DNA of 64,000 bases from contig CANJPU010000013.1 in NCBI GenBank assembly GCA_947476285.1, forward strand, positions 1-64,000. Direction: 5' to 3'. A program made the translations under genes and the position numbers. This DNA is from Comamonadaceae bacterium. Lineage in GTDB: Bacteria > Pseudomonadota > Gammaproteobacteria > Burkholderiales > Burkholderiaceae_C. Shown in pieces: positions 1 through 8,168 of the stretch. Numbering within the stretch: position 1 is the stretch's first letter; every line of letters starts with the position of its first letter. The notes below the pieces were generated by a model. That model was not told where the DNA came from. It saw only the letters and a list, made by a program, of their open reading frames with translations, and searched no databases.

Positions 1-1
1 C

Positions 2-109
2 AATTTCTACAACCATACAAGATTGCACTCGACGCTGGGCTACGTCAGCCCGATGACGTTCGAGCAACGCTGGATCGCGGCCCAGCAGCAAGACAGGAAG
101 TCCGCATAA
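2..109 (+). CDS. IS3-family transposase, C-terminal end (partial)
   Basis: The frame open from the left edge encodes 35 residues beginning NFYNHTRLHSTLGYVSPMTF. This is the hallmark end of the DDE integrase domain of IS3-family OrfB transposases (consensus YN..R.HS.LGY.SP..FE). The protein would catalyse strand transfer during transposition. Most of the gene, including the catalytic DDE residues, lies left of the window. The stop is followed 39 bp later by the probable element terminus. Confidence 0.85.
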   Translation, partial: NFYNHTRLHSTLGYVSPMTFEQRWIAAQQQDRKSA

Positions 110-110
110 T

Positions 111-148
111 GGGCAGCCTATGGAGTGCGGTAAACAGGGGCAAGGTCA
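111..148. mobile_element. Right end of IS3-family element with terminal inverted repeat
   Basis: After the transposase stop, about 40 bp of non-coding sequence ends in GGGGCAAGGTCA at position 148. Read on the other strand it begins TGACCTTGCCCC, matching the 5'-TG...CA-3' ends of IS3-family inverted repeats. The adjacent sensor gene stays open until exactly this point, which fixes the boundary at about 148/149. The left end is outside the window, so neither the matching repeat nor the target duplication can be verified. Confidence 0.65.
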
Positions 149-1171
149 TGCCACCGCCTCGAACTCGGCGAAGATATTCCAGTCCCTCGCCACTTCATCG
201 CGGCGCAATGGATCGCGGGCTTTCGTCAACAATCGTGTGGTGGCAAGCTTGAGTCGCCGGTAAAGCAAGATGGCCAGTAAAGCGGTCAACCCGGCGCTCA
301 GCAGGATCAATCCGACCAAAAAACCCACGGGCCTCATCAGCGGGGCATAAAGCACGCTCTGAGGGATGCCGATCAGCATCGTCCAGTCAGTGCCGGGAAC
401 CCGGTGAAATACGTTCAATATCGGAAATCCTTCGACGGACTTGTTGTAGATCATTCCGCTCACGGATCGCAGGGAAGCCTCTACCAGTTCCGGTCGGGTG
501 GGTTTGCCTATCCATTGGTCTTGATCCTTGCTGCGCGCAATGAAAACGCCATGTCCGTCGATCAAGGCAATCAGCCAGCCTGCCGGCAGCGATGTTCGAG
601 ACATGACTGTTGCGATGGCTGTTGCATCGACGGATAAGGTGATGACGCGTAGGCCTTCGGTGGTCGAAACTGGCGCATCCACAGTCACCACATAGTTGCC
701 CGCCATCTTGCCGGGGAAGAGCTCGGATGCGTGAGGACGGCCGCTGGCAATCGCCTTGCGCACCGAGTCCAGCGCGTCCCGCCGGGGAAGCGTCGCTCCC
801 AAGGGCAAGCGCGAGGACAGGAATTGATTGCCGTCGCCGTCTGCGAGTGTGACGGCGTGTCCTTGGTTTTCCGAAAAGCGCTTGGCTACCTGGTAGAACT
901 CAGGAAAGTGGTCCTTGCCCAGGGGCAGTTGCGAGAGCACTGCACTCGCTGTGAACATGGTTGTCACGTGACTACCCATGCTCTGTGCGGCGGCGGACGC
1001 CAACTGAACGGCTTCCCGTTCCTGGCGCTCGACCAATTGTTGCGCCGACCACCAAGCCAGAGCCAGCCCCAGCAACATACCAGGCAAGACAATGGCAAGG
1101 ACAAAAATCCAGAACAAGTGGAGCAGCGGCCGCAGCGGCGTCTTCAACGGGGAGTCGCCTGCATCATTCAT
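146..1171 (-). pseudogene. Cache-domain membrane sensor (histidine kinase-like), C-terminus removed by IS insertion
   Basis: This 341-residue product has a first membrane helix at about residues 15-42, a periplasmic double-Cache-like sensing region (about 45-270, with WTMLIGIP near its end) and a second membrane helix at about 280-305. A short cytoplasmic stub follows and ends abruptly in FEAVA. Proteins of this layout normally continue into PAS and histidine kinase or GGDEF output domains, which are absent. The TGA stop coincides with the first bases of the IS end, so the gene is most likely truncated. A ModA-like protein gene lies divergently upstream and could have been its partner (inference). 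Confidence 0.75.
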
Positions 1172-1719
1172 CGTTGTATCGTTGAACTCCGAGGTACTGG
1201 CATTCGGCGGCGAGGCTCAGTGCCGGTCACCGGGGTTGACCCCACCGTGTGCCGGGTCGTCGACGCATCGTATCCCAACTGGGTTCCAAAGCGGGGATCA
1301 CGTATTCGACGAATGTCTTTCATGCGTCCGGGTGCTGGCCAGCGGCCAAGACCCACAACCGGCAAGTTGCGCTGCACTGCCGCCGCACAAACTGGCGCGT
1401 CGAGAGAGTGAAAGACTCGGTAGTCAGCGTCAGCTTTGCCGCCAGCATTTCGTCGAATCGACTGGCCGCTGAGGGTCGAGACCCGAATTTCGTCAAAGTC
1501 ACCGGCGTGACCATTGATCACGAGGGCATGAGCCATCAATGGAGCAGGCTCCGATATGGACAGCGCGCTGTTGTCTGCAATGGCGATGGCTCAATATGGC
1601 AAATCGACCTATCCGCTTTCTTGATCGCGTTGAATGGATGTTCGCGTGGGCGCCGGAAGGACTACCATTGCCGCAACCACATTCGATTCGAGTTGGTCAG
1701 TACCATCACAAGGACGGCG
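1172..1719. other. 548-bp divergent intergenic region, no supported gene
   Basis: The region lies between the Cache sensor (reading left) and the ModA-like gene (reading right). Open frames cross it on both strands, but their translations are Arg/Gly-rich with no recognisable family, ribosome binding site or signal. It presumably carries both promoters. I could not identify a convincing -35/-10 pair. Confidence 0.5.
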
Positions 1720-2493
1720 ATGTTGACTTTCGGTTCCCGAATTGGTGGAGCGGCTCTACTGGTGCTCGCGACAGTCCTGGCATATCCAGTTCCGGCCGTC
1801 GCGCAGCTGCGGGTGATCATCTCGGGCGGATTTTCTGCGGCCTACAAGGAATTGGTCCCGGAGTTCGAGCGGACGTCTGGCATATCGCTCGTCACCGCAA
1901 GCGGCTCTTCGCAGGGCGACGGCCCGACGACCATCGGCGCACAACTGCGAAGTGGCGCGCTATTCGATGTCGTCATCTTGAACACAACAGGACTCGCCGC
2001 CCTCATGGCGCAGGGGCGCATCGTCAAGGGCTCCGAGCGCAGACTCGCCCAGGTGCTGACAGGCATCGGCGTCCGCGTGGGCAGCGCAGCGCCCGACGTT
2101 GGCACGGCCGACGCTCTCCGGCAGACGCTGCGCCTGGCCAAGATCATTGCGACATCAGCCAGCAGTGCGAATGGCGTTGCAGCCTTGCTGACGCGACTCG
2201 GCATTGGCGACGAAGTGACGGTCAAAGTCGGCGCTCGCTATTCGGACGCTAACTCGATGGTTGAACGCGGCGAGGCCGCGCTCTCCATTCAACCCGTGAG
2301 CGAGATTCTGAACATGCCTGGCGCGCAGTTGGGCGGCACCATCCCTTCCAACGTGAGGCCCGCCGGCTTATTCGTTGGTGCCATCTTTGCCGGCTCCACG
2401 CGCCTAGACGAGGCGGGTCGGTTGGTCGCGTTCTTGGCCTCCGATGCGGCCAGGGGTGCGATCGAAAGGGCCGGGATGGAACAACCCAGGTAA
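1720..2493 (+). CDS. ModA-like periplasmic substrate-binding protein
   Basis: The 257-residue protein has an N-terminal signal peptide (LLVLATVLAYPVPAVAQ) followed by LRVIISGGFSAAYKELVPEF, the opening of the PBP2 fold seen in molybdate-binding ModA and related extracellular binding proteins. The start was chosen at the ATG preceded by AAGGA at 5-bp spacing, just before the signal peptide; the frame stays open upstream but codes for nothing recognisable. No ABC permease or ATPase is nearby, so it may serve as a ligand-binding partner of the divergent Cache sensor, or the transporter may be elsewhere. The ligand is unknown. Confidence 0.75.
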   Translation: MLTFGSRIGGAALLVLATVLAYPVPAVAQLRVIISGGFSAAYKELVPEFERTSGISLVTASGSSQGDGPTTIGAQLRSGALFDVVILNTTGLAALMAQGRIVKGSERRLAQVLTGIGVRVGSAAPDVGTADALRQTLRLAKIIATSASSANGVAALLTRLGIGDEVTVKVGARYSDANSMVERGEAALSIQPVSEILNMPGAQLGGTIPSNVRPAGLFVGAIFAGSTRLDEAGRLVAFLASDAARGAIERAGMEQPR

Positions 2494-2789
2494 CCCCCTG
2501 AGCGCTCGCCCGACTAGCGCTGCGGCGCTTTTACCAATAGCGGCTTGTGGGACGACACAATCCCCATTGTGCGCAGTCACAGCCGGACCGGGGAGCGGTC
2601 GCGACCGCTGCGCGACAACGAGGTGATTTACTAGAGTCCGCGAATGTCGGCCTCTGGCCCACGGCCGCAGTATGGAAGTCTAACTAGATTTGCTGGCAAT
2701 GAGACGACTGTTACTGTACGAACTGATACCGCTTACCAATTCTTGTCCCCTAAGCTAAGCCAGAGGCAGCCATTGGCCGCCCCTGACAG
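2494..2789. other. Convergent intergenic gap with a 16-bp perfect palindrome
   Basis: No gene is supported between the ModA-like gene and globin 1. The gap contains AGCGGTCGCGACCGCT at 2594-2609, a perfect palindrome. It could be a protein-binding site or part of a terminator, but no T-tract follows it. Confidence 0.4.
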
Positions 2790-3161
2790 TCACACGCGAA
2801 GCACTTCACGCCGCATGGACCAGAGTATGGCGAGCACCTCATTGCGGGTGGAATCGTCGATGCCATTCTTCTGCAGCGCGTCCATGGCATCGTCAATCAC
2901 GGTCATGAACTCCTGCTCGTTGATGTTCATCCCCTTGTGGGTGGCGACCATGTCCTTGCCGGTGTAGGCCTCGGGCCCGCCAGTGCCGGCGCAGAAGAAC
3001 TCGACCGCGCGGCGCTCCACACGCGCGAGATCTTCGCTATTCATGTAGCGAGCATTCACCAGCGGATTGGCAAGGTGGTTCTTCATCAGGTCCGCAGTGA
3101 TGCGGGTAATACCCTCGCGGCGGCCAAGGCGCTCGTAAAGGGTGGTGGTAGCTTGGTTCAT
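2790..3161 (-). CDS. Group 1 truncated hemoglobin (globin 1)
   Basis: The 123-residue protein has the 2-on-2 truncated globin pattern: LYERLGRREGITRIT at the A/B helices, then MVATHKGMNI, in which His75 is the expected proximal (F8) heme ligand. Such globins bind O2 or NO and take part in NO detoxification or redox sensing. The start is the ATG with AAGGAG eight bases upstream; a longer frame adds 11 unlikely residues. A separate promoter region including a 25-bp repeat lies between it and the second globin gene upstream. Confidence 0.88.
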   Translation of the reverse strand: MNQATTTLYERLGRREGITRITADLMKNHLANPLVNARYMNSEDLARVERRAVEFFCAGTGGPEAYTGKDMVATHKGMNINEQEFMTVIDDAMDALQKNGIDDSTRNEVLAILWSMRREVLRV

Positions 3162-3226
3162 TTGAATCGCTCCTTGGGGTTGGCAGATCCACAATTGGAT
3201 CGGCTGGGTTGCATGCTATGGAGGCA

Positions 3227-3251
3227 GCGTTCTTGAATCGTTCCTGGCTCC
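3227..3251. repeat. 25-bp direct repeat, copy 1 (putative operator of globin 1)
   Basis: This segment, with core TGAATCGTTCCT, matches 23 of 25 positions of 3974-3998 in the same orientation. It sits 65 bp upstream of the globin 1 start. The other copy precedes the BTAD regulator gene. Position and conservation suggest a shared regulator-binding site. The GAA-TCG-TTC centre has imperfect dyad symmetry. Confidence 0.55.
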
Positions 3252-3270
3252 ATATCGGATCTTTAGCGGT

Positions 3271-3630
3271 TCAGCGCAGAGGTGGTGCAAGGGCGACGGC
3301 ATGGATAAGGCTCACCACTTCACGAACTTCATCCGCGCCGATTCCCTGCTCGCGCAGTGCCTCGGTCATATCGCCCAGCGCGGCGTGCAGCTCTTTCGGG
3401 CTGAAACGCATGCCGGCGCCAGGCAGTTCCACGCCGGATACCCTGGTACCGCAAGGTCCGCCGACCCGAGCGCTCAAAAGGCTCACGCCAAGCGCCTTGA
3501 TTTGCGGCAAGTCCCGGCCGTAGAACTTGTCAACCAGTAGCGGGTTCGAGGCGAGGCGGTCGACCGTGTTGTCAACGACGGCAGCCACAGCGGTTGCGCC
3601 ACCCATTCGGTCATACAGGCAGGCATTCAC
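3271..3630 (-). CDS. Truncated-hemoglobin-like protein lacking the proximal histidine (globin 2)
   Basis: About 119 residues from a GTG start preceded by GGAG. CLYDRMGGATAVAAVVDNTV matches the start of the truncated globin fold (LY.R.GG..A...VV), and the C-terminal helices align with globin 1 (MTEALREQGI against MDALQKNGI). Where globin 1 has THKGM with the heme-ligating His, this protein has PGAGM, so the proximal His is replaced by Gly71. Heme binding is therefore doubtful. An upstream in-frame TTG at 3666 lacks proper ribosome-binding spacing. The 5' end overlaps a short signal-peptide reading frame. Confidence 0.65.
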   Translation of the reverse strand: MNACLYDRMGGATAVAAVVDNTVDRLASNPLLVDKFYGRDLPQIKALGVSLLSARVGGPCGTRVSGVELPGAGMRFSPKELHAALGDMTEALREQGIGADEVREVVSLIHAVALAPPLR

Positions 3631-3826
3631 CGCACCGCACTCCGGATATTGGGGTCCAAGATGCAACCTCCAGAGCGCCGGGATCTGGCAGCCACGAGGC
3701 GTACTCGATGTCAGCGGCGCCAGGGCTACTCACTGCGTGCGCGGTAGCCGTACTGACGTAAACGCCGAAGAGGTAGCTACTTAACAAGGCAAGTTTGCTG
3801 ATAAAAACACGCTCGTTTTCATGCAT
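3611..3826 (-). CDS. Short reading frame with signal peptide overlapping globin 2 (possible frameshifted leader)
   Basis: A 71-codon frame starts MHENERVF and has a signal-peptide-like stretch (LALLSSYLFGVYVSTATAHA). It runs into the first codons of globin 2 in another frame and stops at 3611. Either it encodes a small exported peptide coupled to globin 2, or it is the N-terminal half of an exported globin separated from its body by a frameshift. The sequence alone cannot decide. No family was recognised. Confidence 0.35.
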   Translation of the reverse strand: MHENERVFISKLALLSSYLFGVYVSTATAHAVSSPGAADIEYASWLPDPGALEVASWTPISGVRCGECLPV

Positions 3827-4041
3827 GGCCTGCCCGTCCAGAAGATGAAGCAGGTTCAGCGGCGAAGGCAAGGTTTCCGATGCGCAGAGGTTGCTATTTA
3901 GACAAGTCATAGATAGTCTTAATGGTTTTCGCCAGTGGAAATTCACTTGGCGTAGCCGTAGATTGCCGGACCGGCGTTCCTGAATCGTTCCTCGCTCCCG
4001 GGGGGTTGTTGAAGCCACAACGCTGTCTTACTATTGTTGGC
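3827..4041. promoter_or_regulatory. Divergent control region between the globin genes and the BTAD regulator
   Basis: This 215-bp gap separates the leftward globin 2 leader frame from the rightward regulator gene. It contains the second 25-bp repeat and the AT-rich stretch AGATAGTCTTAATGG around 3910-3924. It probably contains both promoters. I could not assign -35/-10 hexamers with confidence. Confidence 0.5.
3974..3998. repeat. 25-bp direct repeat, copy 2 (putative operator of the regulator gene)
   Basis: It matches 3227-3251 at 23 of 25 positions, the two differences lying on either side of the TGAATCGTTCCT core. It lies 43 bp upstream of the regulator start codon, a position suited to autoregulation. 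Confidence 0.55.
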
Positions 4042-7000
4042 ATGAACATCAACCCGCCCAACATGCCTCCCGGCGCTATTACCCGACTCGACGCCTTCCT
4101 GCTCGGCCGCTTTGCAGTGGCCATCGACGGTGTGGAACTTGGGGGCGACCGATGGCCCAGCCTTCGCTCCGCTCAGTTGGTGCAATTGCTGTGTTTGCAG
4201 CCACGCCAGCGTTTGACACGCGACGAGGTAATTGACGCGCTGTGGCCGCAACTCGACCCCGAGGCTGGTGCCGCCAACCTGAGAAAGGCCGCTCACCACG
4301 CGCGCCAGGCACTGGGGTTTCACAACGGTATCGTGCTGCAGGCCGGCGAGGTGCTTCTGTGGCCCGAGCGTCCGGTGATGGTTGATGCGCTGCGCTTCGA
4401 GCAGCGTGCCGATGCTTCCCTAGCGCAGAGCGACCCCGCCGACTGTGCCGACGCTGCTGCCACCTATGTGGGCGACCTACTACCCGGTGCACGTTTCGAG
4501 CCGTGGACCGAAGCCACGCGCGAACGTTTGCGTGAGCGCCAGTTGCAACTGTTGCGCGCCACCGGCCAATGGGAGCGCGTGGCGCAGCTTGACCCGGAAG
4601 ATGAGGCGGCGCACCGTGCGCTGATGCAACGCGAACTGGTAGCTGGAAACCGCGCCGCCGCCTTGCGTTGGTATGCGCGCTTGCGCGAGGCGCTGCAGAA
4701 TGGCCTGGGCGTATCACCAAACGCGCAGACACAGGCACTCTACGAGCGCTGCATCTCCGGCTTGCAGGTTGCCAGCCCCGCCTTCGTCGGCCGGGCCCTG
4801 GTCTGTGCTCAAGCGCAAGCTTGGCTGGGCATGACCCCCAGCGAGCGGCCCGGTGGAATCATGTTACGCGGGCCAGCCGGCATTGGTAAGAGTGCACTAG
4901 GGCGCGAGATCATCGCGCAGGCGCAGACCCGTGGCTGGGCGGTGTGCCGCGTTGAGGCCCCGCAGAGTGGGCGCACTTATGCGGTCATGTGCGACATCAC
5001 CGAAAGACTGATCTTTGAGGACCGCAGCGTGCTTGACCGCATTGGCGCCCAAGCACGCGCAGTTTTGGCGCTGCTGAGCCCGCAAGCGGCACCAGCTGTT
5101 TCTCTGCCAGGCCCGCTGGGCAGGCACCAGGTGGTCGGCGCCATCCGGCGCATGCTGCTGGCAGCGACACCTGGCAAAGAAGTGCTTCTGCTGATTGACG
5201 ACGCGCACCACGCCGACGATGCCGATGTCGATGTGATCACGCAATTGGCGGCCAGCGGAGCCGGCTTGTGCGTTCTGCTAGCCGTCCGTCCGCCAGGGCC
5301 CGGGACCGCATTAGCGCGTGCCCTGGGTCGGCTTCAACGATCAGGCGTCCTTCAAGTGCTCGATCTGGAGCCATTGCCTGAAGACGAGTGCCGCCGGCTG
5401 GTGGCGCGGGCTGCCCCGCCCGGCGTGACTGACGATGTGGTGGCACGCATCGCGCGTGCGGCTGATGGCAACCCGTTCGCGGCTATCGAACTGGCGCGTT
5501 ATGCCACCGCCAGCACCGATCTGCGCTTGCCTGGCGGCGTGGCCGACGCTATCACTGCGCGGCTGTGCGACGTATCGGACAACGCGCTGAGTCTGCTCAA
5601 GTGGATGGCGCTGTGCAGCGAAGAATTGGACATCGCCATCGTGGAGGCGCTGGCGGCTGAGGCTCTGGTGCCCAGCCTGGAGTCCCTGGACGTCGCTTTG
5701 GCCGCTGGCGTGCTACTGCCACTGGCCACTCGTTATCGCTTCCGCCATCACCTAGTGCAACAGGCTCTGATTGACCAGATTCCTCCGCACCGCCGACTGA
5801 AGATGCACCGCCATATCGCCATGCGCCTTGCCGAGCTCGACAGCCCGCCGGCCGGCATTGCCCGCCACTGGCTCGAAGCCGGCCACCGGCAAGACGCCAT
5901 GCCTTGGCTATTGGCTGCCGCACGCGAGGCCGTGCGCCTGGCCGCCTTCAGCGATGTGCTGCGCCACCTCGAGCCGCTGCTTGCGTTTCAACCCGACCAT
6001 GCCGAGGGCCTGCGACTGCGCGCCGAGTCCCTGGACGCCATGGGAGAACCTGCAGCGCTGGCCGCGTACCACGCAGCTGCAGACGTTGCGACTGAATCCG
6101 AGAGCCACAATCTGCGTGCCAAGGCCGCTCTAGCCCAGGTAAAGCTAGGAGACCCCAAAGGTGCGCTCGTGGTGTTGGCCGGTCTAAAGCCCACCAGCGT
6201 TGAGGGGAAACTGTGTGAAGCACTGGCTTACAGTGGCGCGGCTGCACTCGGCACCGGCGACCCCGCTGTAGGTACCGCCAAGGCCGCGGTGGCACGGCAG
6301 CTAGCGCTGCAATCTGGTGACACCACTTCGCTGGTCATGGCTTCCTGGGCGCAGGCAGCGGCGGCACATGCGCGCGGCGACTTGCGCAGCAGCGTCTGGG
6401 CTGATCTACATGAGACCAGCCAGGTGCCACACCTGGCGCTGCGCGTGTTCGACGGCCACCTGTGCATCACCCAAAGATTTCTATATGGCGCCCGACCCTA
6501 CTCAGATGTCATCAATTTCGCCCAAGCCCTTTCCACGGAGGCCCAGCGGCTGGGCGCCGCACGCGGCCATGCTTTCGGTGTCACGTTGCGCGGCGAGGCC
6601 GAGTGGCTGGCTGGTAACCTGACTGAAGCACGCCAGCATCTGGTTGAGGGCGCCCGACTGCACCGCGCCATAGGCGGGCCGGTGGGAGAGGCACTGTCGC
6701 TGCAGCGCCTGGCCGAATTGGCCTTGCACGAGGGCCAGCGGGATGAGGCCCGCTCACTGATCGACGAGGCCCTGGACGTGGCGCGACAGACAGACATCGG
6801 CTTTCACCTGCTCGACCGCATCTACGGTACACGCATCAACCTGCATGCCGACGACCCGGGCGCCGCGCTATATGTGATGGAGGACGCCAGCGCCTCTGTG
6901 CGCGGGCCGCTTGAAACCTGTCCTGGCTGCCGCATTACCTTCGCCGTTCCTGCGGCCATAGCCGCCGCGCGCGCCGGCGAACTGGATCTGGCCGAAAAAC

Positions 7001-7212
7001 ATGAAGAACAGTGCGCCTACCTTGCCAACGTCGTCATGCGTCTGCCGGCCTGGTATGCCGCCCACCACGAAGTGCGCGGGCACATCGCGGCAGGGCGCGG
7101 CGAGACCGGTGAAGCGCGGGCAAGTTTTACCGCTGCTGCCGCGCGCTTTCGGGAAGCAGGGCACCCGATTGACGCTGCACGTTGCGATGGCTGGGTCAGT
7201 CGCTCCGAGTAA
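4042..7212 (+). CDS. Large BTAD/AAA ATPase transcriptional regulator
   Basis: The 1056-residue protein begins with a winged-helix DNA-binding segment (about 15-110, LGRFAVAIDG) and a bacterial transcriptional activator domain (about 110-235, ending NGLGVSPNAQTQALYERC). A STAND-type NTPase domain follows with Walker A GPAGIGKS near 277-284 and Walker B VLLLIDDAHHADD near 381-393. The rest resembles TPR-like helical repeats. This layout matches SARP-related ATP-dependent activators. The ATG was chosen because an upstream in-frame ATG would extend through the operator repeat. Adjacency to two globin genes suggests it controls them, perhaps in response to a gas or redox signal (inference). Confidence 0.85.
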   Translation: MNINPPNMPPGAITRLDAFLLGRFAVAIDGVELGGDRWPSLRSAQLVQLLCLQPRQRLTRDEVIDALWPQLDPEAGAANLRKAAHHARQALGFHNGIVLQAGEVLLWPERPVMVDALRFEQRADASLAQSDPADCADAAATYVGDLLPGARFEPWTEATRERLRERQLQLLRATGQWERVAQLDPEDEAAHRALMQRELVAGNRAAALRWYARLREALQNGLGVSPNAQTQALYERCISGLQVASPAFVGRALVCAQAQAWLGMTPSERPGGIMLRGPAGIGKSALGREIIAQAQTRGWAVCRVEAPQSGRTYAVMCDITERLIFEDRSVLDRIGAQARAVLALLSPQAAPAVSLPGPLGRHQVVGAIRRMLLAATPGKEVLLLIDDAHHADDADVDVITQLAASGAGLCVLLAVRPPGPGTALARALGRLQRSGVLQVLDLEPLPEDECRRLVARAAPPGVTDDVVARIARAADGNPFAAIELARYATASTDLRLPGGVADAITARLCDVSDNALSLLKWMALCSEELDIAIVEALAAEALVPSLESLDVALAAGVLLPLATRYRFRHHLVQQALIDQIPPHRRLKMHRHIAMRLAELDSPPAGIARHWLEAGHRQDAMPWLLAAAREAVRLAAFSDVLRHLEPLLAFQPDHAEGLRLRAESLDAMGEPAALAAYHAAADVATESESHNLRAKAALAQVKLGDPKGALVVLAGLKPTSVEGKLCEALAYSGAAALGTGDPAVGTAKAAVARQLALQSGDTTSLVMASWAQAAAAHARGDLRSSVWADLHETSQVPHLALRVFDGHLCITQRFLYGARPYSDVINFAQALSTEAQRLGAARGHAFGVTLRGEAEWLAGNLTEARQHLVEGARLHRAIGGPVGEALSLQRLAELALHEGQRDEARSLIDEALDVARQTDIGFHLLDRIYGTRINLHADDPGAALYVMEDASASVRGPLETCPGCRITFAVPAAIAAARAGELDLAEKHEEQCAYLANVVMRLPAWYAAHHEVRGHIAAGRGETGEARASFTAAAARFREAGHPIDAARCDGWVSRSE

Positions 7213-7250
7213 GAAGATTATGGGCAATATGGGACTTGCTCTGCGCTTGA

Positions 7251-7332
7251 CATCGGACTAAACCGCTCGCGCGGTAGACGCACCACCACCGCGTTGCCGG
7301 AGCGTCTACCGCGCGAGCGGTTTAGTCCGATG
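7251..7332. repeat. 31-bp perfect inverted repeat with 20-bp loop
   Basis: Arms at 7251-7281 and 7302-7332 are exact reverse complements over 31 bp, separated by 20 bp. The element lies between two convergent genes, 38 bp after the regulator stop. It could form a very stable transcript hairpin and act as a bidirectional terminator, although no T-tract follows. It could also be a REP- or MITE-like extragenic repeat. Confidence 0.8.
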
Positions 7333-7364
7333 GCCCAAAGCAGGGTAGTAGTCTTGGAAAGTGT

Positions 7365-8168
7365 CTATGCCGGACCTTGCGCCTGCGTGCCGCCGGTCAG
7401 CTCCGCCAATTCCTGTTCACTGAAGCCTGCCGCTCGCCGTGCGTCGAGGTTAAACGGGCCTCGCAGGCGCGGCGCCCCGAAGTGGCGCGCAAGTTCGGCA
7501 AACGTAGCGACGGGGTCAATGCCTCGTTCATCGCACACATGTCCGTACCACTTGTTCCCGATCCAAACGTGCCCGATCTCGTCGCGAAGAATGATGTCGA
7601 GGATTTCGCCGCCCCGGGTGTCGCCGGCACGGATCAACTTGGCCTTCACGGCCGGGGACGCGTCCAGGCCCCGTGCTTCTAGCGTCCGCGGGACCAGCGC
7701 GAGTCGCGCAAGCAGGTCACTCTTGGTCTTCTCGGCCATTTCCCACAGCCCGTTGTGCGCAGGGAAATCCCCATAGTCGAAGCCGACTGATTGAAGGTGG
7801 GCTCGCAGCAACTGAAAGTGCATCGCTTCCTCGCGGGCCACGGTGATCCAATCTCGGTAGAACGCCTGCGGCAAGCCATCGAAGCGCCACACGATATCCG
7901 CCGCCAGGTCGATCGCGTTCAGTTCGATGTGGGCAAGCGCATGGATCAGCGCCGCGCGACCGGCATCGGTGCCCAGTGATCGGTGTTTCAAGGACGTGTG
8001 GGGCACCAGAAGCGGACGCTCGGGGCGTCCCGGCACTCCCGGCGGTTCATCCAAGCGCTGGTTCTCGCCGCATTCGCCAGTCGGAGACATTTCAAGCGCG
8101 CGCGCTGCTTTGCTTGGCGCCTCGCTCTCGAGAAGCACTTCGAGGGCCTGCTGCCTGAGCGTCTTCAT
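7365..8168 (-). CDS. DUF455 family ferritin-like protein (complete copy)
   Basis: The 267-residue protein has the DUF455 arrangement of carboxylate/His pairs expected for a di-iron four-helix bundle: HIELNAIDLA, REEAMHF and DEIGHVWIG. Members resemble MiaE-type hydroxylases, but their substrate is generally unknown. The ATG overlaps the TGA of the upstream truncated DUF455 gene (ATGA), so translation is probably coupled. Its N-terminus differs markedly from the truncated neighbour, so this is not a simple tandem duplication. Confidence 0.85.
   Translation of the reverse strand: MKTLRQQALEVLLESEAPSKAARALEMSPTGECGENQRLDEPPGVPGRPERPLLVPHTSLKHRSLGTDAGRAALIHALAHIELNAIDLAADIVWRFDGLPQAFYRDWITVAREEAMHFQLLRAHLQSVGFDYGDFPAHNGLWEMAEKTKSDLLARLALVPRTLEARGLDASPAVKAKLIRAGDTRGGEILDIILRDEIGHVWIGNKWYGHVCDERGIDPVATFAELARHFGAPRLRGPFNLDARRAAGFSEQELAELTGGTQAQGPA

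Noticed and set aside
1249-1719. N-terminal extension of the ModA-like frame
   Set aside because: The extension precedes a clear signal peptide and ribosome binding site and resembles no protein.
7251-7332. Integron attC-like site (arms contain GTTTAGT and ACTAAAC)
   Set aside because: The core boxes do not fit RYYYAAC/GTTRRRY, and no integrase or gene cassettes are present.
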